From NCBI RefSeq assembly GCF_019645815.1, contig NZ_CP080997.1:4530880-4594879 (forward strand): a DNA stretch of 64,000 bases. Direction: 5' to 3'. Source of the DNA: Mycolicibacter heraklionensis (GTDB taxonomy: Bacteria > Actinomycetota > Actinomycetes > Mycobacteriales > Mycobacteriaceae). The position numbers were made by a program, and so were the translations under genes. Shown here one piece after another: positions 1 through 9,172 of the stretch. The stretch's first letter is position 1. Each line of letters begins with the position of its first letter. The notes under the pieces were generated by a model. The model had not been told where the DNA came from. It made no database searches and saw nothing but the letters and a program-made list of their open reading frames with translations.

Positions 1-1
1 G

Positions 2-1600
2 ATGCCGGGCGCGTATCTGGTGGCCGGCGCCCTCACCAAGTTGTGGCCGCTGCAGTGGGCGGCGCCGGCGGTCAGCCTGGTGGTGCTGCAGCTGCTGTCG
101 TCCTGCGCGTTGCTGCGCGTGCTGTGGGTGATTCTGGGCTGGCGGCCGGTGCTACTGGTGCCGCTGACCTTCGCGTTGTGGATCCCGCTGGGCCTGCCGG
201 CCTTCGCATGGTGGGCGGCGGCGCTGAACTCGCTACCGCTGTGCGCCGCGCTGTCCTGGGTGTGCGCCGACGCGATCCTGTTGGCGCGCACCGGGAATCG
301 TCGCTACGCGGTCACCGCGGCCCTGGCCTACCTGGGCGGCTTGTTGTTCTTCGAGAAAGCCGCGGTGATCCCCTTTGTTGCGTTCGCGGTGACGGCACTG
401 CTGGGCTACGTCTCCGGTAGGCCACTGACCGGCGCGGTCGCCGGGGCGTGGCGGGCCGGCGCCCGGTTGTGGACGGCGATGCTGGCGGTGACCGCGGGGT
501 GGGTCGGGGTCTACCTGACGGTGGTGAATCAGAAGCGGTGGAGTTTCGACCTCGAGATGACCCGCGACCTGCTGCTGCGCTCGATCACCCACGGCATCGT
601 CCCGAGCCTGGCCGGCGGCCCGTGGACCTGGGCACGCTGGGCGCCGGCCTCGCCGTGGGCGCTGCCGGGGCCAGTCGTGATGACGCTCGGCTGGCTGGTG
701 CTGGGCGGACTGCTGGCGGTGTCGCTGGTGCGCAAGCACCGCCTGACGCCGGTGTGGCTGGCCGCGGCCGGCTACGCGGCGGCCTGCCAGGTGCCGATCT
801 ATCTCATGCGGTCCTCGGCGTTCACCGCGCTGGAACTGGCCCAAACCCTGCGCTACCTGGCCGACCTCGTTGTGGTGCTGGCGATCCTGGGCGCGGTCGG
901 GTTGTGCGCCCCGAACCGGGACTCGTCACGATGGCTGGACGCCTCGCGCCCGCGCACCGTGGCGGTGACCGCGCTGGCGGCGGCGTTCACCGCGAGCAGC
1001 CTGTACTCGACGGTGACGTTCCTGACCTGCTGGCGGGACGACCCGGCTCGCCCGTACCTGCAGAACGCCCAGCGCGGCCTGGCCGCCGCCCACGCCGCCT
1101 CCGAAGCGCCGCTGCTGGATCAGGAGGTCGACCCGCTGGTGCTGCAACGGGTCGTGTACCCGGAGAACCTGGCCAGCCACATGTTCGCGTTGCTTCGCGA
1201 CCGACCCGAATTCGCTTCGACGACAACGCAGTTGCGGATGCTGACTAATTCGGGGACGGTGACCGACGCCCAGGTGACGTGGGTGCGCTTCCTGGTCGCC
1301 GGGCCGGTGCCGCACTGCGGGTATCTGATCCAGCCGGACCGGCCGGCAACCATGGCGCTGGACGGCCCACTGCTGCCGGCGGACTGGACGGCCGAGATCA
1401 ACTATCTGGCCAACGTCGACGGCGCCATGACACTGTCGCTGTCCGACGGACCCGACGTGCGCGTGCGGGTCCGGCCGGGACTCAACCGTGTCTTCGTGCG
1501 GCTGCCCGGCGCCGGCTACAACGTGTCCGCGCGCGCCGACACCGCAGCACTGTCGGTGTGCATCGCGGTCGGCCCGGTCGGCTACCTCGCGCCCCGGTAG
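2..1600 (+). CDS. Polytopic membrane protein, 5' end cut by the window edge
   Basis: The frame is open to the left edge, so the first visible ATG (base 2) is probably internal. The 532 visible residues contain about nine hydrophobic segments up to residue ~330, then a soluble domain of about 200 residues of mixed beta character with Cys436 and Cys522 that probably lies outside the membrane. The beginning (MPGAYLVAG) followed by a membrane core and a FFEK motif near residue 117 recalls GT-C-type glycosyltransferases, which keep acidic catalytic residues in the first extracytoplasmic loop; that part is upstream of the window. A lipid-linked sugar transferase role in the envelope is therefore only a suggestion. 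It ends 67 bp before the VIT-family gene. Confidence 0.75.
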   Translation: MPGAYLVAGALTKLWPLQWAAPAVSLVVLQLLSSCALLRVLWVILGWRPVLLVPLTFALWIPLGLPAFAWWAAALNSLPLCAALSWVCADAILLARTGNRRYAVTAALAYLGGLLFFEKAAVIPFVAFAVTALLGYVSGRPLTGAVAGAWRAGARLWTAMLAVTAGWVGVYLTVVNQKRWSFDLEMTRDLLLRSITHGIVPSLAGGPWTWARWAPASPWALPGPVVMTLGWLVLGGLLAVSLVRKHRLTPVWLAAAGYAAACQVPIYLMRSSAFTALELAQTLRYLADLVVVLAILGAVGLCAPNRDSSRWLDASRPRTVAVTALAAAFTASSLYSTVTFLTCWRDDPARPYLQNAQRGLAAAHAASEAPLLDQEVDPLVLQRVVYPENLASHMFALLRDRPEFASTTTQLRMLTNSGTVTDAQVTWVRFLVAGPVPHCGYLIQPDRPATMALDGPLLPADWTAEINYLANVDGAMTLSLSDGPDVRVRVRPGLNRVFVRLPGAGYNVSARADTAALSVCIAVGPVGYLAPR

Positions 1601-1654
1601 CGCTTCTGAAGTCGCCCTGCAAGTAATTGCTGGTCACGGCAGCGGATTGGGCGC

Positions 1655-1660
1655 TACGGT
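1655..1660 (+). promoter_or_regulatory. -10 hexamer of the VIT-family gene (leaderless)
   Basis: TACGGT lies 7 nt ahead of the ATG at 1668, and no Shine-Dalgarno is visible, so transcription probably starts at the start codon. This supports 1668 rather than the in-frame GTG at 1659. No convincing -35 element. Confidence 0.45.
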
Positions 1661-1667
1661 GTCGCGC

Positions 1668-2384
1668 ATGCCGATGCTTCCACCGCACTCAGCCGAGCCC
1701 CACGACGGCTCGCTGGCGTCGAAACTCAACTGGTTGCGCGCCGGGGTGTTGGGCGCCAATGACGGCATCGTCTCGATCGCGGGCATCGTGGTCGGTGTTG
1801 CCGCCGCCACCGTGCAACGGGGTCCGATCTTCACCGCCGGTATCGCCGGTGTGGCGGCCGGCGCAGTGTCGATGGCCCTCGGTGAGTACGTATCGGTGAG
1901 TACGCAACGTGACACCGAACAGGCTGTGCTCCATAAGGAGCGTCGCGAACTGCAACAAGACCCGGCTGCCGAGCTCGATGAACTTGCGGGTTTGTATGAA
2001 GCCAAAGGTTTGTCGGCGACGACAGCCCGGTTGGTGGCTGAAGAGCTGACCCATCACAATGCGTTCGCCGCGCACGCTGAGGTCGAGCTGGGCATCGATC
2101 CGGACGATTTGACCAACCCGTGGCAGGCCGCGGCGGCGTCAGCCCTCGCGTTCACGATGGGAGCGCTGCTGCCGATGGTCGCGATCCTGCTGCCGCCAAC
2201 GACGTGGCGAGTCCCGGTGACCGTCCTAGTCGTGCTGCTAGCGCTGATGCTCACCGGTGTGGTCTCAGCACGCTTGGGTGGGGCAAACGTCCGAAACGCG
2301 TTGATCCGCAATGCCACCGGCGGTGCGCTCGCGCTGGGCACCACTTACCTGATCGGCCAGCTGGTCGGCCACACAATCAGCTAG
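1668..2384 (+). CDS. VIT1/CCC1-family membrane metal transporter
   Basis: The 238-residue protein has the VIT-family layout: LGANDGIVS near residue 28 in the first helix, a second helix with VSMALGEYVS (~70-79), a charged cytoplasmic loop of about 60 residues rich in Glu and His (~80-140, including ELTHHNAFAAH), then three C-terminal hydrophobic segments. In this family the loop binds ferrous iron or manganese and the protein moves the metal across a membrane, out of the cytosol in bacteria. The start is the ATG placed one helical turn after a TACGGT hexamer. It stands alone, separated by 161 bp from the NRPS gene. Substrate (Fe or Mn) cannot be told from sequence. Confidence 0.88.
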   Translation: MPMLPPHSAEPHDGSLASKLNWLRAGVLGANDGIVSIAGIVVGVAAATVQRGPIFTAGIAGVAAGAVSMALGEYVSVSTQRDTEQAVLHKERRELQQDPAAELDELAGLYEAKGLSATTARLVAEELTHHNAFAAHAEVELGIDPDDLTNPWQAAAASALAFTMGALLPMVAILLPPTTWRVPVTVLVVLLALMLTGVVSARLGGANVRNALIRNATGGALALGTTYLIGQLVGHTIS

Positions 2385-2531
2385 GCCTTGGGTTGTCCTG
2401 GCCCCTGCCCCGCCGAGGGCGGTGGGTATCACCGCCTACGGCGTGCGCAGCTCGAGCGTCGGCAGTCCTCAAACGCGGGGAACAACGCGCCGAGCTGACG
2501 GTGACGCGCTGCACACCCCGACCGTGCTGGG

Positions 2532-2537
2532 TACGTT
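2532..2537 (+). promoter_or_regulatory. Candidate -10 hexamer of the NRPS gene
   Basis: TACGTT, 8 nt before the GTG at 2546; no Shine-Dalgarno seen, so a leaderless start is likely. It helps choose 2546 over the longer open frame, which overlaps the VIT-family gene. Confidence 0.35.
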
Positions 2538-2545
2538 CTACAGTC

Positions 2546-5500
2546 GTGCCCTCACTGCAAGTCCCCGCGCAATACTTGCGCGGCTCCTCGGCGCCGCAGC
2601 CCCGCACCCTGATCGACATCCTGCAAGAGACCGCTGACCGCTACCCCGACGCTCCCGCCATCGACGACGGCAACGTGGTGTTGACCTACGCGGAGCTGAT
2701 CGAGGACATCGCCGACAGCGTCGCGTGGCTGGCCGCCCGCGGTCTGGGCCGCGGCGATCGCATCGGCATCCGGATGCCGTCGGGCAATTACGCGCTGTAC
2801 GTAGCCATTCTGTCCACGCTGGCCACCGGCGCGGCCTACGTGCCGGTGGACGCCGACGACCCGCCCGAGCGCGCCGAGCTGGTGTTCAACGAAGCCCAGG
2901 TGGCAGCGGTGATCACCGAACAGGGACTGATCCGCGGCCCCGGCGCCTCACGCGGCTGGCGGGCCACGGCACCGCAGACCAGCGACGACGCCTGGATCAT
3001 CTTCACCTCGGGGTCCACCGGCACCCCGAAGGGCGTGGCCATCACGCACCGCAACGCGGCGGCCTTCGTCGATGCCGAAGCCCAGCTGTTCTTGCAGGAC
3101 AACCCGATCGGGCCCGGCGACCGAGTGCTGGCCGGGCTGTCGGTCGCGTTCGACGCCTCCTGCGAGGAGATGTGGCTGGCGTGGCGCTACGGCGCCTGTC
3201 TGGTGCCGGCGCCGCGGTCGCTGGTGCGCAGCGGCATGGACCTGGGTCCGTGGCTGGTGGCGCGCGACGTGACCGTGGTTTCCACCGTGCCCACCCTGGC
3301 GGCACTGTGGCCGGCCGAGGCGCTGGAGGCGGTCCGGCTGCTCATCTTCGGCGGCGAGGCCTGCCCGCCGGAGCTGGTGGCCCGGCTGGCGGTGGACGGC
3401 CGCGAGGTGTGGAACACCTACGGCCCCACCGAGACCACCGTGGTGGCCTGCGCGGCGCAGCTCGACGGCACCGGCCCGGTTCAGATCGGACTGCCGCTGT
3501 TGGGCTGGGACCTGGCCGTGCTCGGCCCCGACGAGGCGCCGGTGGCCGCCGGCGAGGTCGGCGAGCTGGTGATCGGCGGTGTCGGGCTGGGCCGCTACCT
3601 GGACCCCGACCGCGACGCCGAGAAGTACGCGCCGCTGCCCGCCCTGGAGTGGTCGCGGGCCTACCGCAGCGGCGATCTGGTGCGCCTCGACGCCGACGGG
3701 CTGGTGTTCTGCGGCCGGGCCGACGACCAGGTCAAGGTCGGCGGCCGGCGCATCGAGTTGGGTGAGGTGGACAGTGCGCTGGTGACACTGCCCGGCGTCA
3801 GCGGCGGTGCGGCGGCGGTGCGGACCAGCGCCGCCGGGACCCCACTGCTGGTCGGTTACCTGGTCAGCACCGACCCGGACTTCGACCTGGGGGCCGCACG
3901 CACCGAGCTGGGCCGGCAACTGCCCGCCGCGCTGGTTCCCCGGCTGGTGCTGGTCGACGAACTGCCCACCCGCACGTCGGGCAAAGTGGATCGCGACGCG
4001 CTGCCGTGGCCGGTGGGGCCGGAGCCGGGCGCCGCGGGCCTGGCCGGGGCCGACGACCCGGACAGCACCCTGGGCTGGCTGGCCGGGCTGTGGCGCGACG
4101 TGCTGGGCGCCCCGGTCGATGACGAGCAGGCCGACTTCTTCGCCCTCGGCGGCGGATCGCTGCAAGCCGCACAGCTGGTGGCCGCGGTGCGCCAGCGCTA
4201 CCCGCAGACCACCGTCGCCCAGCTCTACGACCGTCCGCGGCTGGGCTCCCTGGCCGGCTTCCTCGACGACATGGGCCGCAGCGACCCCGCAGCGGAGGCC
4301 GCGTCCCGCGCGGTTGCGCCCACCCCGTGGCGGACCCAGGCCGCGCAGGTGCTGCTGTCGGTGCCGCTGGCCACGCTGACCGGGTTGCAGTGGGTGACGT
4401 GGCTGGCGCTGATCAACAACACGGTGGCGGCGGTGCACCCGCTGCCCTGGCTGGTGCGGCTGGACTGGTGGTGGGTGATCGCCGCCTTCGTACTGTTCGT
4501 GACCCCGCTGGGCCGGATGGGTATCGCCGCACTGGGGGCACGCGCCCTGCTCTCCAACCTGCAGCCGGGCACCTATCGGCGCGGCGGTCCCGAGCACCTG
4601 CGGGTCTGGATCGCCGAACGGCTCGCCACCGCCAGCGGCGCCGAGAATCTCTCCGGCGCACCGTGGCTGGTGTATTACGCGCGGGCGCTGGGTAACAAGA
4701 TCGGCGAGGGCGTAGATCTGCACTCCGCCCCACCGGTGACCGGGATGTTGACGCTGGGCCACCGGTGTTCCATCGAGCCGGAGGTGGACCTGACCGGGCA
4801 TTGGATCGACGGCGACACGTTCCACGTCGGTCCTGTGACGGTCGGCAACGATGCCACCATCGGTGCCCGCACCACGCTGCTGCCCGGCGCCGCGGTTGGC
4901 AAGGATGCCGATGTCGCTCCCGGCTCCGGGGTCGTCGGTGAGGTGAAGAAGGGCCAGTACTGGACCGGTTCGCCGGCGGTGAAATCCGGTAAGGCGCACC
5001 ACCCCTGGCCGGATCACCGGCCGCCGCCGAAACCGGTGTGGGCTGCGGTGTACGGGCTGACGTCCCTGGTACTCGCCGGCCTGCCGCTGCTGGCGCTGGG
5101 CGCCGGGCTGGCGGTGCTGGGCCGGGCCGTCCGCCACAGCGCGACACTGACCGAGGCGATCCGCCCCGCGGTGCTGGCCACCCCGCTGGCCGCGCTGGTC
5201 GCGATGTTCAGCTACGCCGCCGTGACCGTGGTCGGGGTGCGACTGTTGTCGATCGGGCTGCGCGAGGGCTACCACCCGGTGCGCAGCAGGGTGGGTTGGC
5301 AGCTGTGGGCCACCGAACGTCTGATGGACGCCGCCCGCGACTATCTTTTTCCGGTGTACGCCAGCCTGATCACACCGTGGTGGTTGCGATTGCTGGGAGC
5401 CAAGGTGGGCGACGGCACCGAGATCTCCACCGCACTGGTGATCCCGAAGTTCACCACGATTGCCGACGGCGCCTTTCTGGCCGACGACACCATGGTGGCC

Positions 5501-6469
5501 TCCTACGAGTTGGGCGGTGGCTGGATCCACGTCGCGCCGGCCACCATCGGCAAGCGCGCGTTCCTGGGCAATTCCGGGATCACCCAGCCGGGCAGGCGAG
5601 TCCCGGACAACTCCTTGGTGGCAGTGCTCTCGACCGCGCCGCACAAGGCCAAGACCGGTTCGTCGTGGCTGGGCAGCCCGCCGGTGCGCCTGCGACGCAA
5701 GGCTGCCGACCTCGATGCCGAGCGCACGTTCGAACCACCGCTGCGGTTGAAGCTGATGCGCGCCGTCATGGAGACATTCCGGCTGATCCCGGTCGTGGTC
5801 ACGTTTGCGATCGGGGCCGGAGTCTTGGGCGTGTTGCAGTGGGGAGCAACACGGTTCGGCTATGGCTGGACCGCGCTGGGCAGCGGCGTGATGCTGCTGA
5901 CGGCGGGGGCGGTCGCCGGCGGCAGCGCGGTGGTGGCGAAATGGCTGATCGTGGGCCGGATCCGGGCGTCACAGCGCCCGCTGTGGTCGTCGTTCGTGTG
6001 GCGCAACGAAGTCTCCGACGCTTTCGTCGAGACGGTTGCCGCCCCGTGGTTCGCCCGCGCCGCAACCGGCACCCCGGTGATGAACCTGTGGCTGCGGGCG
6101 CTCGGCGCGACCATCGGCCGGGGGGTGTGGTGCGAGACGTACTGGCTGCCCGAGGCGGATCTGGTGACGCTGAGCGCCGGCGCGACGGTGAACCGCGGCT
6201 GCGTGGTGCAGACCCACCTGTTCCACGACCGGATCATGCAGATGGACACCGTCACGCTGGATGCGGGTGCCACGCTGGGACCCAACTGTGTGGCATTGCC
6301 CGCGGCACGGCTGGGCGCCGGCGCCACCGTCGGACCGGCCTCCCTGGTGATGCGCGGTGACGAGGTTCCGGCGGCGACCCGGTGGCAGGGCAATCCGATT
6401 GCGCCGTGGTCGATGTCGGGCAAGAAGCGCGGCTCTTCGGCCGCCGCGGCTCAGGAGCCCGCGGCATGA
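2546..6469 (+). CDS. Pls/PosA-like stand-alone NRPS (adenylation, carrier, membrane and hexapeptide domains)
   Basis: The 1,307-residue protein begins with an AMP-binding adenylation domain (~20-500) with FTSGSTGTPKG, NTYGPTE and a C-terminal TRTSGKVDRDAL lysine motif, followed by a carrier domain whose FALGGGSLQ places the phosphopantetheine serine at residue 538. There is no condensation or thioesterase domain. The rest alternates hydrophobic helices with three left-handed beta-helix (hexapeptide, acetyltransferase-like) stretches, around residues 760-830, 960-1050 and 1190-1290. This layout is that of the poly-lysine synthetase-like Pls/PosA family, where a membrane-embedded C-terminal part couples amino acids held on the carrier. 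Substrate and product are unknown here. The stop overlaps the start of the M1 peptidase (ATGA), so the two are translationally coupled. Confidence 0.88.
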   Translation: MPSLQVPAQYLRGSSAPQPRTLIDILQETADRYPDAPAIDDGNVVLTYAELIEDIADSVAWLAARGLGRGDRIGIRMPSGNYALYVAILSTLATGAAYVPVDADDPPERAELVFNEAQVAAVITEQGLIRGPGASRGWRATAPQTSDDAWIIFTSGSTGTPKGVAITHRNAAAFVDAEAQLFLQDNPIGPGDRVLAGLSVAFDASCEEMWLAWRYGACLVPAPRSLVRSGMDLGPWLVARDVTVVSTVPTLAALWPAEALEAVRLLIFGGEACPPELVARLAVDGREVWNTYGPTETTVVACAAQLDGTGPVQIGLPLLGWDLAVLGPDEAPVAAGEVGELVIGGVGLGRYLDPDRDAEKYAPLPALEWSRAYRSGDLVRLDADGLVFCGRADDQVKVGGRRIELGEVDSALVTLPGVSGGAAAVRTSAAGTPLLVGYLVSTDPDFDLGAARTELGRQLPAALVPRLVLVDELPTRTSGKVDRDALPWPVGPEPGAAGLAGADDPDSTLGWLAGLWRDVLGAPVDDEQADFFALGGGSLQAAQLVAAVRQRYPQTTVAQLYDRPRLGSLAGFLDDMGRSDPAAEAASRAVAPTPWRTQAAQVLLSVPLATLTGLQWVTWLALINNTVAAVHPLPWLVRLDWWWVIAAFVLFVTPLGRMGIAALGARALLSNLQPGTYRRGGPEHLRVWIAERLATASGAENLSGAPWLVYYARALGNKIGEGVDLHSAPPVTGMLTLGHRCSIEPEVDLTGHWIDGDTFHVGPVTVGNDATIGARTTLLPGAAVGKDADVAPGSGVVGEVKKGQYWTGSPAVKSGKAHHPWPDHRPPPKPVWAAVYGLTSLVLAGLPLLALGAGLAVLGRAVRHSATLTEAIRPAVLATPLAALVAMFSYAAVTVVGVRLLSIGLREGYHPVRSRVGWQLWATERLMDAARDYLFPVYASLITPWWLRLLGAKVGDGTEISTALVIPKFTTIADGAFLADDTMVASYELGGGWIHVAPATIGKRAFLGNSGITQPGRRVPDNSLVAVLSTAPHKAKTGSSWLGSPPVRLRRKAADLDAERTFEPPLRLKLMRAVMETFRLIPVVVTFAIGAGVLGVLQWGATRFGYGWTALGSGVMLLTAGAVAGGSAVVAKWLIVGRIRASQRPLWSSFVWRNEVSDAFVETVAAPWFARAATGTPVMNLWLRALGATIGRGVWCETYWLPEADLVTLSAGATVNRGCVVQTHLFHDRIMQMDTVTLDAGATLGPNCVALPAARLGAGATVGPASLVMRGDEVPAATRWQGNPIAPWSMSGKKRGSSAAAAQEPAA

Positions 6470-7821
6470 GCAAACCCACAAAGACTCCCGCGAAGGCGGT
6501 CGCGGCCCCGGCGCCTGTTCTCGACCCCTATCTGCCCGACAGTGGCAACAGCGGTTACCGGGTCTCTCGCTACGAGCTCGACCTGGAGTACAAGGTCAGC
6601 AGTAACCGGCTGTCGGGCACTGCGACCATCACCGCGGTCGCACTGACCGCACTGCGCGAGGTCACCCTGGACCTTGCCGACACCCTGTCGGTGGCCAAGG
6701 TGTGGGTCAACGGCCGCCCGCCGCGCCGCTTCGCCACCTCGGCGGGAAAACTGCGGATCACGCTGGCCGCCACGGTGCCGACGGGTGCGGCACTGGTGAT
6801 CGACGTCCGGTACTCGGGATCACCGCGCCCCAGCGAAACTCTTTGGGGTGAAGTGGGTTTCGAAGAACTATCCGACGGTGCGCTAGTGTCCGGGCAGCCC
6901 AACGGTGCACCATCGTGGTTCCCCTGTGATGATCACCCCTATTCCAAGGCCAGCTACCGGTTCGAGGTCAGCACCGACAGTCCGTATTACGCGGTCGCCA
7001 ACGGCGAACTGATATCGCGACGGGCCCGCGCTACCCGCACCACCTGGACCTACGAGCAGCCCGAGCCGACACCGACGTATCTGGTCACCCTGCAGATCGG
7101 CCGGTACGTGGCACGCTGGGTACCGGGATCGGCGGTGGTAATTCGCGCGGTGCTGCCCGCGCGCCTGCAGACCGAGTTCGAGCAGGATTTCGCGCAACAG
7201 TCGCAGATGATGGAGCTGTTCGTGCGACTGTTCGGGCCCTATCCGCTGGCGGCCGGCTACACGGTGCTGGTGACCGATGACAATTTGGAGATACCCCTTG
7301 AAGCACAGGGGATTTCAATCTTCGGCGCCAACCACTGCGACGGCACCGGAAGATCTAACCGACTGATCGCACACGAGCTGGCCCACCAATGGTTCGGCAA
7401 CAGCGTCACCCTGCGGCGGTGGAGCGACATCTGGCTGCATGAGGGATTCGCCTGCTACGCCGAATGGCTGTGGTCCGAGCACTCCGGCGGGCCGAGCGCC
7501 GAGCAGCTGGCACGGCGTTACCACCGACAACTGGCGGGCCTGCCGCAAGATCTGCTGTTGGCCGACCCCGGGCCGGCCGACATGTTCGACGACCGGGTTT
7601 ACAAGCGTGGCGCGATCACCCTGCATCTGCTGCGCGGCCTGCTGGGCGACGACGCCTTCTTCGCCCTGCTGCGCGACTGGACGTCGCGCTACCGCCACAG
7701 CAACGCCGGCACCGAGGACTTCACCGCGCTGGCCGCCGGGTACGCGGACGAACCGCTGCATTCGTTGTGGCAGGCCTGGCTGTATTCCACTGCAGTTCCC
7801 CCGCTGGCAGCGCCCCGTTAA
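6466..7821 (+). CDS. M1-family zinc metallopeptidase (short form)
   Basis: 451 residues. The gluzincin site is intact: HELAH at 303-307 and the third zinc ligand Glu326 in LHEGFACYAEW, with the expected 18-residue spacing. The exopeptidase GAMEN loop is replaced by LEAQGIS around residue 284, so substrate binding may differ from classical aminopeptidase N. It is about half the length of PepN and lacks the long C-terminal helical domain. No signal peptide; the first 25 residues are Lys/Pro/Ala-rich. The start ATG overlaps the NRPS stop, suggesting that the peptidase acts on, matures or degrades the NRPS product, which is inference from coupling only. An in-frame start 84 nt upstream, inside the NRPS, is less likely. 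Confidence 0.9.
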   Translation: MSKPTKTPAKAVAAPAPVLDPYLPDSGNSGYRVSRYELDLEYKVSSNRLSGTATITAVALTALREVTLDLADTLSVAKVWVNGRPPRRFATSAGKLRITLAATVPTGAALVIDVRYSGSPRPSETLWGEVGFEELSDGALVSGQPNGAPSWFPCDDHPYSKASYRFEVSTDSPYYAVANGELISRRARATRTTWTYEQPEPTPTYLVTLQIGRYVARWVPGSAVVIRAVLPARLQTEFEQDFAQQSQMMELFVRLFGPYPLAAGYTVLVTDDNLEIPLEAQGISIFGANHCDGTGRSNRLIAHELAHQWFGNSVTLRRWSDIWLHEGFACYAEWLWSEHSGGPSAEQLARRYHRQLAGLPQDLLLADPGPADMFDDRVYKRGAITLHLLRGLLGDDAFFALLRDWTSRYRHSNAGTEDFTALAAGYADEPLHSLWQAWLYSTAVPPLAAPR

Positions 7822-7927
7822 CCAAATCGGCCCGGTAGATATGTGTTTCGTATGAGTCATCGCTGCCGAGTTGCCCGGTCGTAGCGGCCGAAAATAGCGT
7901 CAAATATCGGCGATCGAGGAGTGGCCG

Positions 7928-9172
7928 ATGAATTTTGCAGCGCTGCCACCTGAAGTCAACTCTGGGCTGATGTACGCCGGAGCGGGCTCAGGACCCATCC
8001 GCGCCGCCGCCACCGCCTGGAAAACCATGGCCGCCGAACTCGAATCAGCCGCCAACAACTACCGCACCGTCATCGCCGGACTCACCGACCAAACGTGGCA
8101 AGGCCCGTCGGCAACCGCCATGGCCGCCGCCGCCACCCCCTACACCACCTGGATGAGCACCACCGCCACCAAAGCCAGCCTCGCCGGCACCCAAGCCGCC
8201 GCAGCAGCAACCGCCTACGAAACCGCCTACGCGATGACCGTGCCCCCCGCCGTCATCGCCGCCAACCGCGCCCAACTGGCCACCCTCATCGCCACCAACT
8301 TCCTCGGCACCAACACCGCAGCCATCGCCGCCACCGAAGCCCACTACAGCGAAATGTGGGCCCAAGACGCCACCGCCATGTACGCCTACGCCGCCAACGC
8401 CGCAGCAGCCACCCAACTCCCCACCTTCACCGCACCCGCCGACGCGACCTCGGACGGGTCCTACGACGGCGCCGGCGAGGAAGGCCTGTTGCTGAATATT
8501 CTGGTCGCGCTGCTGGAGGTGGACAGCATCGCGCCCTTCGAAGGCGGCGGCGCGGGACTGGAATTCGGCGGCCTGGCGATCGAAACGGCCAGCCTGGCGC
8601 CGTTCGCGGGCCTGGGTTTCACCGGAGACTTCGGCGCCGCCGGCGGTCTGGGCCTGCTCGGTGAAGCGGTGCCGGTCGCTGCCTCGATGCCCTCAGCCGG
8701 TCTGGTCAGCGCCGGCGGGCCCGCGGTGGTGCGGGCCGGTGTGGGCAAAGCGTTGCCGCTGGGCGGGTTGTCGGTGCCGCGGGCCTGGGCGGCGACCGCA
8801 CCCGCTGCGCTGCGTGAAATCACTTTGCTCTCAGCACAATCCAGCGCTGTATCAGCGGCGGCAGCTGCGGCCGGATCCGAACTACCCTTCGCAGAGATGG
8901 CGCTGGCCGGCGCGGCCGGGCGCGCGCTGGCCGGCACCGTCGCCCCCGAACGCCGCTCCCCCGCGACCACCGCGTCGGTGCCGGCACCCAAACAGGCGGA
9001 TGCGGAACCCCCGAAGGAACCGGAGGACACCGTCACCGGTGTGGAGGTGCTTGCCGAACTGCGCGGGCTTGCCGAACTGCGCGAATCAGGAGTCCTCACC
9101 GACGTCGAATTCCACCGGCAACGCGAGCGAGTCATCGACACGTTCGTCGACGCAACGGGGGGCGGCCAGTGA
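7928..9172 (+). CDS. PPE-SVP family protein with C-terminal SHOCT-like segment (copy 1)
   Basis: 414 residues. The N-terminal PPE domain (1-170) has the Pro-Pro-Glu at 7-9 and the WxG turn W57-Q58-G59. The C-terminal part has the SVP box (SVPRAW, 282-287), placing it in the PPE-SVP subfamily, substrates of ESX type VII secretion. Unusually, residues ~372-405 look like a SHOCT helix pair (AELRGLAELRESGVLT, then VEFHRQRERV). A good Shine-Dalgarno (GAGGAG, 7916-7921) precedes the ATG. No PE or Esx partner gene lies nearby; normally a PPE pairs with a PE for export, so partner and ESX route are unknown. The stop overlaps the GTG of copy 2. Confidence 0.93.
   Translation: MNFAALPPEVNSGLMYAGAGSGPIRAAATAWKTMAAELESAANNYRTVIAGLTDQTWQGPSATAMAAAATPYTTWMSTTATKASLAGTQAAAAATAYETAYAMTVPPAVIAANRAQLATLIATNFLGTNTAAIAATEAHYSEMWAQDATAMYAYAANAAAATQLPTFTAPADATSDGSYDGAGEEGLLLNILVALLEVDSIAPFEGGGAGLEFGGLAIETASLAPFAGLGFTGDFGAAGGLGLLGEAVPVAASMPSAGLVSAGGPAVVRAGVGKALPLGGLSVPRAWAATAPAALREITLLSAQSSAVSAAAAAAGSELPFAEMALAGAAGRALAGTVAPERRSPATTASVPAPKQADAEPPKEPEDTVTGVEVLAELRGLAELRESGVLTDVEFHRQRERVIDTFVDATGGGQ
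7929..8439 (+). repeat. 511-bp identical direct repeat, copy 1 (PPE N-terminal module)
   Basis: Identical to 9170-9680 at a constant offset of 1,241 bp with no gap seen. It covers the PPE domain from the second base of the start codon to codon ~171 and ends abruptly in a GCACCCGC tract. Glutamine is written CAA and glutamate GAA almost throughout, unlike the flanking genes. Confidence 0.95.

Noticed and set aside
2948..5644. 898-residue frame on the minus strand
   Set aside because: Fully antisense to the NRPS domains, with composition (His/Arg/Gln/Gly) typical of shadow frames in high-GC DNA.
8045..8416. Glycine-rich 123-residue frame on the minus strand (also at 9286-9657) resembling a PGRS domain
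   Set aside because: It is the complement of the Ala/Thr-rich PPE coding sequence (GCC/ACC runs give GGC/GGT), identical in both copies for that reason, with no start signal.
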